A stretch of DNA of 64,000 nucleotides from Shewanella electrodiphila (GCF_023283985.1 NZ_JAKIKU010000017.1:1-64000), one strand, 5' to 3'. Shown: positions 25,745-35,238, counted from the stretch's first letter. Numbers and translations: made by a program. Notes: generated from the sequence alone by a model not told the origin.

Positions 25745-26002
25745 TTAGCCAGCTAATTGACCTAAGAATGGGTTAGCGAATACGAAGAATAATGCAACAC
25801 CAACTGCAATCATTGAGATCGCATCAAGTAGACCAGCTACGATGAACATCTTAGTTTGTAATGCTGGAGCTAGTTCTGGTTGACGAGCTGAAGCTTCTAA
25901 GAATTTACCACCTAAGATAGCAAAACCAATACCAGTACCTAGCGCTGCTAAGCCAATCATGATCGCAACAGCTAATGCTGTAAAGCTAATTACAGTTTCC
26001 AT
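25745..26002 (-). CDS. atpE: ATP synthase Fo c subunit
   Basis: Rotor ring subunit, 85 residues in two membrane helices joined by the polar loop ARQPEL (about 39-44). The ion-binding carboxylate is Asp60 in GLLDAISM; the surroundings match proton- rather than sodium-coupled rings (no Gln/Glu/Ser sodium motif seen). Confidence 0.96.
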   Translation of the reverse strand: METVISFTALAVAIMIGLAALGTGIGFAILGGKFLEASARQPELAPALQTKMFIVAGLLDAISMIAVGVALFFVFANPFLGQLAG

Positions 26003-26035
26003 TTTATCTCCGATAAATAACTAATTTTAAATAAA

Positions 26036-26857
26036 TTAATGTTCTTCATGTGCCATGCTTAGATATACAATCGTAAGCATCATGAAGATAAACGCCTGCA
26101 GCACAATAACCAAAATATGGAAAATAGCCCAAGGCACTGATAGTGCAAACTGAGCCCACCAAGGCATCAGTGCTATCAGAATAAAGATCAACTCACCTGC
26201 ATACAGGTTACCAAACAGACGAAGCGATAATGAAATCGGTTTCGCAATCAGAGTCACTGTTTCCAATACTAAGTTTACTGGAATCAAAGACCAATGATTG
26301 AAAGGTTGTAAGGTCATTTCTTTTGTGAAACCACCAAATCCTTTTACTTTAATACTGTAAAAAACAATCAACGCGAACACACTCAAGGCTAGACCTAGAG
26401 TTACGTTTAAGTCGGTTGTTGGTACAATTTTAAGGTAAGGAACACCTAAAAATCTGTTTGCGGCTTCAGGTACAAAGTCAACTGGAATTAAGTCCATTAA
26501 ATTCATCAGGAAAACCCAGACAAAGATAGTCAGACCTAATGGTGCGATAACAGCGTTACGCCCATGAAATGAGTCTTTAACGATTTTATCTACACCTTCC
26601 ACGCACATTTCAACGAAACATTGAAATTTACCTGGAACGCCAGTTGTTGCTTTTTGTCCTACTTTGAAGAATGCCCACAAAAATAGAACCCCAAGACCTA
26701 CTGAAAACAAAAGTGAGTCAATGTGCCAAGTCCAAAAACCGGCATCTTGACATGCATGATTAAAAGCAATTCCGCCATCAGCAGAACACATTTTCGCATT
26801 AGTCAGGTGATGCTGGATATACTCGGAAGCATTTAATGCTTCACCAGTTGTCGCCAT
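26036..26857 (-). CDS. atpB: ATP synthase Fo a subunit
   Basis: Stator half-channel subunit, 273 residues. The essential arginine lies in LSLRLFGNLYAGELIF (about 213-228), and the C-terminal helix AIFHILVIVLQAFIFMMLTIVYL forms part of the exit channel. I start at ATG reading MATTGEALNAS; the longer frame by four codons overlaps the end of atpI. The N-terminal part has two extra cysteines (about 29, 40) of unknown meaning. Confidence 0.95.
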   Translation of the reverse strand: MATTGEALNASEYIQHHLTNAKMCSADGGIAFNHACQDAGFWTWHIDSLLFSVGLGVLFLWAFFKVGQKATTGVPGKFQCFVEMCVEGVDKIVKDSFHGRNAVIAPLGLTIFVWVFLMNLMDLIPVDFVPEAANRFLGVPYLKIVPTTDLNVTLGLALSVFALIVFYSIKVKGFGGFTKEMTLQPFNHWSLIPVNLVLETVTLIAKPISLSLRLFGNLYAGELIFILIALMPWWAQFALSVPWAIFHILVIVLQAFIFMMLTIVYLSMAHEEH

Positions 26858-26869
26858 GATTAATCTCAC

Positions 26870-27253
26870 TTAATTTTGCTTGAAGTATAAAGGGGCTGTC
26901 CAAGGTATTAGTAATGCCAACAAATAACAGCTAAATAACGGCAAAAATGGCGTTTTTAGCATGCCAAATGCGATGGCAAACAACACAATGGTTAGCAGCA
27001 ACTTTACCGCTTCCCCCAAGAAAAACATCCAAACGACTTTTCCTGACGCTTTAGCTCCCGCATGAGAGAAAGCAAGGGTTGCGAATACAAAATTAGGGAG
27101 TACAGCAATGAGACCACCTGCCAAAGCAGATAAGCCATACTGAGCTCCCCACAGAGCGAAAAAGAAAATTGAAGTTCCCCCAGCTACCGCCGCCTGTAAC
27201 AACACTATTCGATAGGCTGACCACCGGCCACGACGCGCTAAAACCTTACTCAA
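26870..27253 (-). CDS. atpI: ATP synthase protein I
   Basis: Small membrane protein of 127 residues with four hydrophobic spans, first gene of the operon. In other bacteria AtpI helps c-ring assembly or Mg2+ transport. The start appears to be TTG (MSKVLARRGRWSAYR) with GGAG eight bases upstream. A 225-base gap to parB (27254-27478) should hold the operon promoter; no clear consensus elements stand out to me. Confidence 0.88.
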   Translation of the reverse strand: MSKVLARRGRWSAYRIVLLQAAVAGGTSIFFFALWGAQYGLSALAGGLIAVLPNFVFATLAFSHAGAKASGKVVWMFFLGEAVKLLLTIVLFAIAFGMLKTPFLPLFSCYLLALLIPWTAPLYFKQN

Positions 27254-27478
27254 TTTTGAATCTCCGCATTAGTACTTATTTTTCCACTAGGCCATTAATG
27301 TGATCATTAACGACTCAGACAGGAAAAAAAGCATGCAAAGTATACCTTTTCACACCTTGTTTGCAACTTTGATGAGAGGTTAAACAGTGATATTAGGCGT
27401 GATTTGGCTTTATATTTCTAAAAACTCAAAATTACGCCTTGTTACAAAGTTACTATTGAAATGACTTTGTTGAGGGAT

Positions 27479-28372
27479 TTAGTGAATTTTGCTAAGTATT
27501 CCATCTAATTCAGCAAGATCTTGGTAGTTTATTACAATTTTACCCTTGCCTTTAGTGCCATGATTAATAGCCACTTTAGCACCTAGTTTTTCAATTAACT
27601 GTTGCTCCAAGCGGGTTACATCATGATCTTTAGTTGGTTTTTCAGCTTCTTTAGCAGGATTTAGGGCTTTATTAACTAATCGTTCAGTTTCTCGAACTGT
27701 CATTTCTTTAGAAGCGACCAATCGAGCTAAATTAGTTTGCTCTTCACCTTCAATTGCTAGCAGTGCGCGAGCATGACCCATGTCAATATCGCCATACTCT
27801 AATAAACGCTTCACTGGTTCATTTAAACTATTTAAACGTAATAAGTTAGACACACTTGCTCTAGATTTACCGACCGCATCGGCAGTTTGCTGGTGAGTTA
27901 ATTCAAACTCTTCGAGTAAACGTTGTAATGCAATCGCTTCTTCCATTGCATTTAGGTCTTCACGTTGAATATTTTCAATTAACGCAATAGCAACCGCTGA
28001 CTCATCAGGTACCTGCTTAACAATACAAGGGACTTTGTCTAGTTGAGCAATTTGTGATGCGCGCCAACGACGTTCACCAGCAATAATTTCATACTTTTCA
28101 GCATCAACTTTACGCACCACAATAGGTTGAATCACCCCTTGTGACTTAATTGACTCTGCTAACTCTTCTAACGCTTCAGGTGACATATCTTTACGCGGTT
28201 GATACTTACCAGACTGCAGTAAATCTAAATCGAGCATCAGTAAGCCATCTTCCTGTGGCGATTGTGTTACTTTTGCTTCTGTTTGAGTCTGTTCAGTTTT
28301 TCGGCTCGCAGCGTTGCTGTTGCTTAACAAAGCATCTAAGCCTTTACCTAAACCGCGTTTTTTTAACGTCAT
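27479..28372 (-). CDS. parB: Chromosome partitioning protein ParB
   Basis: Site-specific DNA-binding CTPase of 297 residues that loads at parS, spreads and positions the origin region. The N-terminus KKRGLGKGLDALL, the CTP-binding/ParB box segments QPRKDMSPEALEEL and GERRWRASQIA (about 95-105), the helix-turn-helix HQQTADAVGKSRASVSNLLRL and a C-terminal dimer domain are visible. Fifteen bases after parA, same operon. Candidate parS sites lie at 59.6 and 60.9 kb. Confidence 0.95.
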   Translation of the reverse strand: MTLKKRGLGKGLDALLSNSNAASRKTEQTQTEAKVTQSPQEDGLLMLDLDLLQSGKYQPRKDMSPEALEELAESIKSQGVIQPIVVRKVDAEKYEIIAGERRWRASQIAQLDKVPCIVKQVPDESAVAIALIENIQREDLNAMEEAIALQRLLEEFELTHQQTADAVGKSRASVSNLLRLNSLNEPVKRLLEYGDIDMGHARALLAIEGEEQTNLARLVASKEMTVRETERLVNKALNPAKEAEKPTKDHDVTRLEQQLIEKLGAKVAINHGTKGKGKIVINYQDLAELDGILSKIH

Positions 28373-28387
28373 TTTATTCCCTTACGC

Positions 28388-29170
28388 TTACTTAGATTCT
28401 GTTTGTTGCTCAGCGCGGCGAATAATTTCTCCGGCTAAAGCTAAATAGGCTTTTGCACCTGCACTGGACTTGTCGTAATACATTGCTGGCGCACCAAAAC
28501 TAGGTGCTTCAGCTAAACGAATATTTCGTGGTATCACTGTGCGATAAACTTTTTCACCAAAATGCTGTTTAAGTTGATCAGATACATCATTTGATAATCG
28601 ATTTCGAGGATCATACATAGTACGTAAGATCCCTTCGATATTTAACGTAGGATTCACCATTGCGCCTAATTTAGTAATGGTATCGATCAGGGCAGTTAAG
28701 CCTTCTAAGGCATAATATTCACACTGCATTGGCACCAATACAGAGTCTGCCGCAGACATGGCATTCACCGTCAACATGTTCAATGAAGGTGGACAGTCAA
28801 TAAAGATGAAATCATAATCATCTTTAACTTCTGCAAGTGCATTCTTTAATCGAATTTCTCTGGCAAAAAACTCCATGAGTTTGATTTCTGCAGCAGTAAC
28901 GTCACCATTACCGGCAATAAGATCGTATTTACCCGTCGTATCTTTAATGACTATTTCGGCAAAAGGCTTTTCTTCGACAAGTAACTCGTAAGCCGTGTTT
29001 TCAACTTCGTACTTATCGACACCACTGCCCATAGTGGCATTACCCTGTGGATCAAGATCGATTAACAGCACTTTGCGTTTTGTGGCCGCAAGTGAGGCTG
29101 CTAAATTAACACAAGTTGTTGTTTTTCCTACGCCACCTTTCTGGTTAGCTACGGCAATGATTTTACCCAC
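28388..29170 (-). CDS. parA: Chromosome partitioning ATPase ParA (Soj)
   Basis: ATP-dependent non-specific DNA-binding partner of ParB, 260 residues. The deviant Walker A KGGVGKTT is at residues 11-18, followed by LIDLDPQGNAT and IDCPPSLNMLT. The start is GTG (reading MGKIIAVANQ), with AGGGTG close upstream. The gene belongs to the parAB cluster located as usual beside rsmG and mnmG. Confidence 0.95.
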   Translation of the reverse strand: MGKIIAVANQKGGVGKTTTCVNLAASLAATKRKVLLIDLDPQGNATMGSGVDKYEVENTAYELLVEEKPFAEIVIKDTTGKYDLIAGNGDVTAAEIKLMEFFAREIRLKNALAEVKDDYDFIFIDCPPSLNMLTVNAMSAADSVLVPMQCEYYALEGLTALIDTITKLGAMVNPTLNIEGILRTMYDPRNRLSNDVSDQLKQHFGEKVYRTVIPRNIRLAEAPSFGAPAMYYDKSSAGAKAYLALAGEIIRRAEQQTESK

Positions 29171-29227
29171 GTGTTCACCCTAAGGACATATTTACGATGT
29201 CCGATAATATTTATTCTATTGCTAGTG

Positions 29228-29851
29228 CTATTTTTGCTTCACTAGCTTTAACAGATGTCTTTGCTCATCTAACCTTGGTACTGTTAACGTGATTGTTTCA
29301 ACCACGTCAAACCCAGCAGGAATACTGGTTAACTCAGCATCACTCAATTGGCCTTTTAGCGCATAAAATTGACCATTGTCAGCTGGTAAGTGATGACACC
29401 AAGTCAACATATCTTCAATTGACGCAAATGCACGACTGATCACACCATCAAATTTCTGTTCAGGCTCATAAGCCTCAACACGGCTTTCAACTGATGTAAT
29501 GTTATTAATTTTTAATTCAAACTGAACCTGTTTTTGAAAACGGATCCGTTTTCCTAAACTGTCTAGTAATACGAATTCTTTGTCGGGATTTAAAATTGCT
29601 AATGGGATCCCTGGTAAACCTGGTCCCGTTCCGACATCAATGAACCTTTGCCCTTTAAGATAAGGAGAAACCACCAAACTGTCCATAACATGACGGATTA
29701 ACATCTGTTCAGGATCTCTGACTGATGTCAGGTTATAGGCTTTATTCCATTTATTTAGCATGGTAACAAACCCAACCAATTGTTGCTGTTGAGTTTCAGT
29801 CGCTGAAATATTGGTTTCAGCTAGATAAGTTTTAAGTTGATCGGCTAGCAC
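29228..29851 (-). CDS. rsmG: 16S rRNA (guanine527-N7) methyltransferase RsmG
   Basis: SAM-dependent enzyme (GidB) of 207 residues modifying G527 of 16S rRNA. Motif I is FIDVGTGPGLPGIPLA (about 67-82); VISRAFASI (about 133-141) and HHLPADNGQFYALKG follow. I choose GTG (reading MLADQLKTYL) as start: GAGG lies nine bases upstream and the length matches E. coli RsmG (207). A TTG seven codons earlier lacks a site. Upstream is a hairpin then mnmG. Confidence 0.93.
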   Translation of the reverse strand: MLADQLKTYLAETNISATETQQQQLVGFVTMLNKWNKAYNLTSVRDPEQMLIRHVMDSLVVSPYLKGQRFIDVGTGPGLPGIPLAILNPDKEFVLLDSLGKRIRFQKQVQFELKINNITSVESRVEAYEPEQKFDGVISRAFASIEDMLTWCHHLPADNGQFYALKGQLSDAELTSIPAGFDVVETITLTVPRLDEQRHLLKLVKQK

Positions 29852-29916
29852 GCTAAGTGACCTCAAAATCAAAGGGAATCATAAATCATCGGGTATTATG
29901 AATGGCAGAAATGACT

Positions 29917-29940
29917 AAGGGAAGCCTCAAAGCTTCCCTT
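29917..29940 (-). terminator. Hairpin between mnmG and rsmG
   Basis: Perfect nine-base stem AAGGGAAGC / GCTTCCCTT with loop CTCAAA, 30 bases after the mnmG stop. No T tract on the minus strand, so it may attenuate or protect rather than terminate. Confidence 0.5.
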
Positions 29941-29970
29941 ATTAGTTAAAACACAACTTTTTACTGCTAT

Positions 29971-31860
29971 TTAGGCGCTTTTACGCAATAAACCGCGTTT
30001 TTTTAAGTGAACAAGTAAAATTGAAATCGCAGCTGGCGTCATTCCAGAGATCCGAGAAGCTTGGCCAATGGTTTCTGGCTTATGCTCATTCATCTTAGCG
30101 ATGACTTCATTAGATAAGCCTGTCACTTCTTGATAATCAAGATCTAACGGTAAACTAGTGGTTTCATGACGAATAGCTTTATCTATTTCACCTTGCTGCC
30201 TTTGGATATAGCCCGAATATTTTACTTGAATTTGAACTTGTTCTGCAGCGCATGGATCTTCAATCGCTGGGCCAAAACCTTCTAAACTCATGAGCTTTTG
30301 GTAATCCATTTCTGGACGGCGCAATAAATCTTCAAACGAAGCTTCACGTGAAATAGGCGTATTTAATTCAGGATTTAATACATCTAACAAAGGTGAATTG
30401 TTATGAACCCAATTACTGCGTAAACGCTGTAATTCAGTTTCAATCGATTCTCTTTTCTCATTAAATTTCTGCCAACGTTCATCATCAACAAGGCCAAGTT
30501 CGCGACCTTTTTCAGTCAAACGTAAATCAGCATTGTCTTCTCGCAGCAATAATCGATATTCCGCACGGCTAGTGAACATGCGGTAAGGCTCTTTTGTCCC
30601 TAAAGTTGATAGATCATCAACTAAAACACCAATATAAGCTTGATCACGTCTTGGACACCAAGCTTCTTTGCCTTGAACTTGTAATGAAGCATTCATACCA
30701 GCAAGTAAGCCCTGTGCACCGGCTTCTTCATAGCCGGTTGTACCATTGATTTGTCCAGCAAAGAACAAACCATCAATATTTTTGGTTTCTAATGAATTCT
30801 TCAGATCTCGTGGATCAAAATAATCATATTCAATGGCATAACCTGGTCGAATGATCTCAGCATTTTCCATACCTTGAATTGATCGGACTAAATTTAGCTG
30901 AACATCAAATGGTAAACTGGTTGAGATCCCGTTTGGGTAGATCTCATTAGTCGTTAAACCTTCAGGTTCAATAAATATTTGATGCGAAGTCTTGTCAGCA
31001 AAACGATTAATTTTATCTTCAATCGATGGGCAGTATCTTGGGCCAATGCCTTCAATAACCCCAGAATACATTGGACTGCGATCAAGTCCTCCACGAATAA
31101 TATCGTGAGTTTTTTCATTGGTATGAGTGATATAACAAGAGACTTGCTGCGGGTGTTGGCTTACATCACCGATAAACGACATTACCGGCAATGGCGTGTC
31201 ACCTTTTTGCTCTTGCATCTTGTCAAAATCAATGCTGTTTGCATCGATTCTTGGTGGTGTGCCTGTTTTAAGACGTCCTACACGAATTGGTAATTCTTTT
31301 AAACGGTTTGCTAATGCGATAGCTGGTGGATCACCAGCACGTCCGCCGCTGTAGTTTTCTAATCCAATATGGATTTTCCCGCTTAAAAAAGTGCCTGTTG
31401 TCAGTACAACACTTGGAGACTCAAATGCTAAGCCCATTTGAGTAACTACACCAATAACTTTATTATTTTCAACAACTAAGTCATCTACGGCTTGTTGGAA
31501 AATACGTAAATTTGGTTGGTGTTGAAGAATTTGTTGGATCTTTTGACGATAAAGCGCTCTATCAGCTTGTGCACGAGTGGCTCTTACTGCTGGGCCTTTG
31601 CTTGAATTCAAGGTTCTAAATTGAATACCAGCGAAATCAGTGGCTGTTGCCATTGCTCCACCTAAAGCGTCAATTTCTTTAACCAAATGACCTTTACCAA
31701 TTCCGCCTATGGCTGGGTTACAAGACATTTGTCCGAGGGTATCGATATTGTGAGTCAGTAAGAGGGTTTTTGATCCCATTCTTGCTGCTGCAAGTGCCGC
31801 TTCCGTTCCGGCATGACCACCACCAACAACAATTACATCAAACCGTTCATGAAAATGCAT
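29971..31860 (-). CDS. mnmG: tRNA uridine-5-carboxymethylaminomethyl modification enzyme MnmG
   Basis: FAD enzyme (GidA) of 629 residues that with MnmE installs the cmnm5 group on wobble uridine 34. The dinucleotide fold VVGGGHAGTEAALAAARMG begins at residue 11; CNPAIGGIGKGHLVKEIDALGG (within 47-68) and GLFFAGQINGTTGYEEAGAQG are family signatures; the C-terminal helical domain ends AAISILLVHLKKRGLLRKSA. Its promoter lies at the edge of oriC, as in E. coli, where its transcription influences initiation. Its partner mnmE lies 11 kb away at 43 kb. Confidence 0.97.
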   Translation of the reverse strand: MHFHERFDVIVVGGGHAGTEAALAAARMGSKTLLLTHNIDTLGQMSCNPAIGGIGKGHLVKEIDALGGAMATATDFAGIQFRTLNSSKGPAVRATRAQADRALYRQKIQQILQHQPNLRIFQQAVDDLVVENNKVIGVVTQMGLAFESPSVVLTTGTFLSGKIHIGLENYSGGRAGDPPAIALANRLKELPIRVGRLKTGTPPRIDANSIDFDKMQEQKGDTPLPVMSFIGDVSQHPQQVSCYITHTNEKTHDIIRGGLDRSPMYSGVIEGIGPRYCPSIEDKINRFADKTSHQIFIEPEGLTTNEIYPNGISTSLPFDVQLNLVRSIQGMENAEIIRPGYAIEYDYFDPRDLKNSLETKNIDGLFFAGQINGTTGYEEAGAQGLLAGMNASLQVQGKEAWCPRRDQAYIGVLVDDLSTLGTKEPYRMFTSRAEYRLLLREDNADLRLTEKGRELGLVDDERWQKFNEKRESIETELQRLRSNWVHNNSPLLDVLNPELNTPISREASFEDLLRRPEMDYQKLMSLEGFGPAIEDPCAAEQVQIQVKYSGYIQRQQGEIDKAIRHETTSLPLDLDYQEVTGLSNEVIAKMNEHKPETIGQASRISGMTPAAISILLVHLKKRGLLRKSA

Positions 31861-31959
31861 TTTGTAACCTTGGATAAAAGTAATTTTTCTAATTTACAGT
31901 TAAATCAGAATTTAAATCGAAAGACTGTTTCAGCCGAGTATTTTAGCACTTGCTTTGCC

Positions 31960-32300
31960 TTTCGGGAATGATCAATTTTCTCATTTTGATCAGACACGCT
32001 TCGCTTAATAGATCTTAAGATCTTTAAATAGATCTTTTTATTACTATTACTATTAGGATCGCCCTTTTCTGTGGAAAACCTTATTTTTTGTTTATAATCA
32101 TTAGGTAACGTCAAAACGATCCTGTGATCTAGCTGCGATCTATTTCAATATAACTTGGGGATAGATCGCCTAGTTATCCACAGGGGGGATCATTAACAAG
32201 ATCGAGTGTAGATCAATACAAAGTTATGATCGGATAAAATAATAGCTTATCCACATAGTTATCTTCTAAATTAACTTATTGTGGATAAGATTGGATGATA
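31960..32300. other. oriC: Chromosome replication origin oriC
   Basis: Between mnmG and mioC, the E. coli oriC position. It contains 14 GATC sites between 31970 and 32231. DnaA boxes: TTTTCCACA on minus (32070-32078), TTATCCACA on plus at 32174-32182 and 32247-32255, and TTATCCACA on minus (32280-32288). On the mnmG side an A/T-rich unwinding zone (about 32005-32060) carries three GATCTT-type 13-mer-like repeats and the triplet run TTATTACTATTACTATTA (32038-32055). TATTAGGATCG followed by the box near 32070 matches the order at the E. coli right 13-mer and R1 box. No protein gene in the gap is credible. Confidence 0.93.
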
Positions 32301-32338
32301 TTGTGAGTATAAATGAAGATATTAACTAAGTTGATTGA

Positions 32339-32779
32339 TTAAATACTTGCTTGCCACTCAGATAACCAAGCTAAAGCAGCATCTTCAGGCACAGGATCCC
32401 TTTGTACATCAATTTGGATCTTATTCACAATTGGCTTTGCATCTAAACGATCTAGCTCAGAAATTATTTTTTCAGGTCCTTGGCAAAAAGTATCGTAACT
32501 TGAATCACCAATGGCACATAAAGCATATTTTAACGACTTAAGATCGCCATTATTACCAAATAATTGCCGATAAAAGGGCTCAATATTGTCTGGAAGATCG
32601 CCAGCTCCATGTGTTGAACAGACAATTAACCACAGTGAATCTGGGTCTAAATCAGTTAGATTTGGGCTTAAATGTATTTGAGTTTGGTGGCCTATATCGG
32701 TCAATTGAGCCGCCATATCATCTGCTACGTACTCGGTTCCGCCTTGCGTTGTACCGACTAATATCTCTACTTTTGCCAT
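32339..32779 (-). CDS. mioC: Flavodoxin-like protein MioC
   Basis: FMN-binding flavodoxin-like protein of 146 residues. The phosphate loop is VGTTQGGTEYVAD (about 8-20), with CSTHGAGDLPDN (about 54-65) and CAIGDSSYDTFC (about 87-98) around the isoalloxazine ring. In E. coli MioC is linked to biotin synthase electron transfer. AAGGTG precedes the ATG. The gene is transcribed towards oriC, the conserved orientation. Confidence 0.94.
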   Translation of the reverse strand: MAKVEILVGTTQGGTEYVADDMAAQLTDIGHQTQIHLSPNLTDLDPDSLWLIVCSTHGAGDLPDNIEPFYRQLFGNNGDLKSLKYALCAIGDSSYDTFCQGPEKIISELDRLDAKPIVNKIQIDVQRDPVPEDAALAWLSEWQASI

Positions 32780-32891
32780 GTGAACACCTTATTTTTGGCT
32801 ACGATTAACCATAGTTTTAAGCATAGTTTACGCAGATTTGTCATTGCACAAAGCGCTTTTTGTCCGTATTTTCAAAGATAACTTTTAACAA

Positions 32892-34277
32892 ATGCGTAAC
32901 TTATCTATGTCTCTTGTTTCTATTACGGCTGAAATTGCTGATTTAGCATGGGGGCCACACATGCTGGTTCTATTAGTCGGTGGTGGTCTTTTTTTCCTTA
33001 TTTATTCTAGGTTTATCCCATTTCGTTATATTGGTCATGCCATCAATATAGTCAGAGGGAAATACCCTGAAAAAGGGGCTAAAGGCCATATTACACATGC
33101 TGGTGCGTTATCCAGTGCGATGGCGGGCACTGTGGGAATGGGGAATATTGGTAGTGTCGCCGTAGCTATAATGGTGGGTGGACCTGGTGCTATTTTTTGG
33201 ATGTGGATCAGTGCGATTGTGGGGATGGCGACGAAATTCTTTACTTGTACCTTGGCTATTATGTATCGCGGTAAAGATGAAAATGGTGATGTACAAGGTG
33301 GACCTATGTACATTATCACCCAAGGACTGTCTAAGAAATGGCACTTTTTAGCGGTATTTTTCTGTGTTGTAGGCTTAGTGGGCAACTTTCCATTATTTAA
33401 TGCCAATCAATTAGTGCAGATCATTCGTGAATGGCTAATCGTGAAACCGGGACATTTTCCAGCTGGTGAATCAACTTTTTGGGTCGATCTTTCCCTGGGT
33501 ATTGTAGTGATGTTGATTGTCGCAAGCGTCATTTTAGGTGGGATCAAACGTATAGCATCGGTGGCATCTAAAGTGGTGCCATTAATGATCTTCATTTATA
33601 TGGGTTGTGCTTTTTATGTGATAGCCACTAATTTAACTGATATTCCCGGTTATTTTGAGCTGATTATTAGTGAAGCTTTCTCACTTAATTCTGTGGGAGG
33701 AGGCATATTAGGTACCATGTTAATTGGGATCCGCAGAGCTGCTTTTTCTAATGAGGCGGGTATTGGTACTGAGGTAATGGCTCACGGGAGTGCCAAAACT
33801 AATGAACCAGTTAAAGAAGGCTTAGTAGCCATGTTAGGCCCTGCTATTGATACATTAATTGTGTGCACCGCAACGGCTATGATCATTTTAATATCGGGGG
33901 TTTGGCAAGGCGGGGAAGCGCAAGGTGTGAACTTATCAGCTCAAGCATTTGAAGTGACTATGCCTGGCGTTGGTCCCTATTTACTGATCCTTTGTGTGGT
34001 GTTTTTCAGTATTAGTACCATTTTCACGCAAGCTTTTTACGGTGGGCAATGTTTTGCATTTTTATTTGGCCGTAAAAGACTACGTTTATATCAGTGCTTT
34101 TTCTTGCTGGCGATCTTATTTGCTGCAACAGCCACAATTCAAGAAATCGTTAATATTATTGATGCTGCTTATGCCTTAATGGCGATTCCAACCATGACCT
34201 CTGCAATTTTATTAGCCCCTAAAGTCAGAGCTGCTTCTAAGAAGTACTTTGCAAAATTGGCGCAAAATAATTCATAA
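32892..34277 (+). CDS. AGCS family sodium:alanine/glycine symporter
   Basis: Inner-membrane Na+-coupled amino-acid symporter, 461 residues, with about 11 hydrophobic spans. Family signatures include GTVGMGNIGSVAVAIMVGGPGAIFWMW (parts at 78-104) and RRAAFSNEAGIGTEVMAHG (about 279-297). The start is uncertain: two ATGs lie five codons apart and neither has a strong ribosome binding site. It is divergent from mioC and ends in a shared terminator. Confidence 0.9.
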   Translation: MRNLSMSLVSITAEIADLAWGPHMLVLLVGGGLFFLIYSRFIPFRYIGHAINIVRGKYPEKGAKGHITHAGALSSAMAGTVGMGNIGSVAVAIMVGGPGAIFWMWISAIVGMATKFFTCTLAIMYRGKDENGDVQGGPMYIITQGLSKKWHFLAVFFCVVGLVGNFPLFNANQLVQIIREWLIVKPGHFPAGESTFWVDLSLGIVVMLIVASVILGGIKRIASVASKVVPLMIFIYMGCAFYVIATNLTDIPGYFELIISEAFSLNSVGGGILGTMLIGIRRAAFSNEAGIGTEVMAHGSAKTNEPVKEGLVAMLGPAIDTLIVCTATAMIILISGVWQGGEAQGVNLSAQAFEVTMPGVGPYLLILCVVFFSISTIFTQAFYGGQCFAFLFGRKRLRLYQCFFLLAILFAATATIQEIVNIIDAAYALMAIPTMTSAILLAPKVRAASKKYFAKLAQNNS

Positions 34278-34319
34278 ATGTGTCGTGAATTCTAAAATAT
34301 ATTCATTATAACGGATCAG

Positions 34320-34347
34320 AAAGGGAGTGATTATTCACTCCCTTTTT
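34320..34347. terminator. Bidirectional terminator between symporter and fghA
   Basis: Perfect 11-base stem AAAGGGAGTGA / TCACTCCCTTT, loop TTAT, then T run. Lies between convergent genes and can serve both. Confidence 0.85.
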
Positions 34348-34372
34348 GTGTTCGGTCATAAGAAATAATGAC

Positions 34373-35215
34373 TTACTTTAATAAGTACTTTGCATGAAAC
34401 CGAAGATGATCTTCTATAAAGCTACTGATAAAGAAGTAGCTATGATCATAACCTTCCTGCATGCGTAATGTCAGTGGGGATTGCTGAGTTTTGGCGGCAT
34501 CAACTAAGGTTTCAGGCTTTAGTTGTTCGGTTAAGAAGTTATCTTCAGTGCCTTGATCCACCAGCATAGGCAGTTTAACAGTCGAATTTTTCATTAATTC
34601 ACTACTATCGTACTCAGCCCAGGTGGTTTGATCTGATCCTAAATAACCATTAAAGGCCTTCTGTCCCCAAGGGCAATTTATAGGGTTACAAATCGGACTA
34701 AATGCTGAAATTGACTGATATTGCTCAGGGTTTTTAAGGCCAATCGAAATAGCACCATGGCCGCCCATTGAGTGACCACTAATACTGCGCATGTTACTGA
34801 CAGGAAAATGCTGCTCAATTAATGTTGGCAGCTCTTTCACCACATAGTCATACATTTGATAGTGAGTATTAAAGGGGGCTTGGGTAGCATTGAGGTAAAA
34901 CCCTGCTCCTAATCCAAAATCATAGGCTGCAGATTCATCATCTGCGACATTCTCACCACGTGGACTGGTATCTGGGGCAACGATGGCGATACCTAATTCT
35001 GCGGCGACACGCTGAATACCTGATTTTTGCATGACGTTTTCGTCGGTGCAGGTGAGTCCTGACAGCCAATAAAGCACGGGAACTTTTTGTGAAGCGGCTT
35101 GTGGCGGCAGATAAATAGCAAAGCGCATGTGGCAATTTAGCGTATCTGAATGGTGGCGATATTGCTTTAGCCAGCCGCCGAACATTTTATTACTACTGAC
35201 ATTTTCTAAAGTCAT
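34373..35215 (-). CDS. fghA: S-formylglutathione hydrolase
   Basis: Esterase of 280 residues that hydrolyses S-formylglutathione to formate and glutathione, second step of formaldehyde detoxification. The alpha/beta-hydrolase nucleophile elbow is GHSMGG (Ser149); LSGLTCTDEN (about 51-60) forms the oxyanion/Cys motif; the acid is in DQGTEDNFL and the histidine in GYDHSYFF. It lies downstream of frmA on the same strand, separated by a hairpin with a T tract, so it may be partly independently expressed. Confidence 0.94.
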   Translation of the reverse strand: MTLENVSSNKMFGGWLKQYRHHSDTLNCHMRFAIYLPPQAASQKVPVLYWLSGLTCTDENVMQKSGIQRVAAELGIAIVAPDTSPRGENVADDESAAYDFGLGAGFYLNATQAPFNTHYQMYDYVVKELPTLIEQHFPVSNMRSISGHSMGGHGAISIGLKNPEQYQSISAFSPICNPINCPWGQKAFNGYLGSDQTTWAEYDSSELMKNSTVKLPMLVDQGTEDNFLTEQLKPETLVDAAKTQQSPLTLRMQEGYDHSYFFISSFIEDHLRFHAKYLLK

Positions 35216-35238
35216 TTGATTGATCGCTTATGATAAAA

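Noticed and set aside
30340..30355. parS-like AGCTTCACGTGAAATA in mnmG
   Set aside because: Only 13 of 16 positions match and the palindrome is broken at the outer bases; weaker than the recF site.
31905..32114. Open frame of 69 codons on the minus strand between mnmG and mioC
   Set aside because: It runs through the GATC-rich unwinding zone of oriC, has no family resemblance and its composition is explained by A/T-rich repeats.
33035..33406. Open frame of 123 codons opposite the AGCS symporter
   Set aside because: Antisense to a conserved membrane protein; proline/isoleucine-rich product typical of a reverse-frame artefact.
34958..34970. CCACGTGGA in fghA as possible parS
   Set aside because: Outer four bases on each side disagree with parS.
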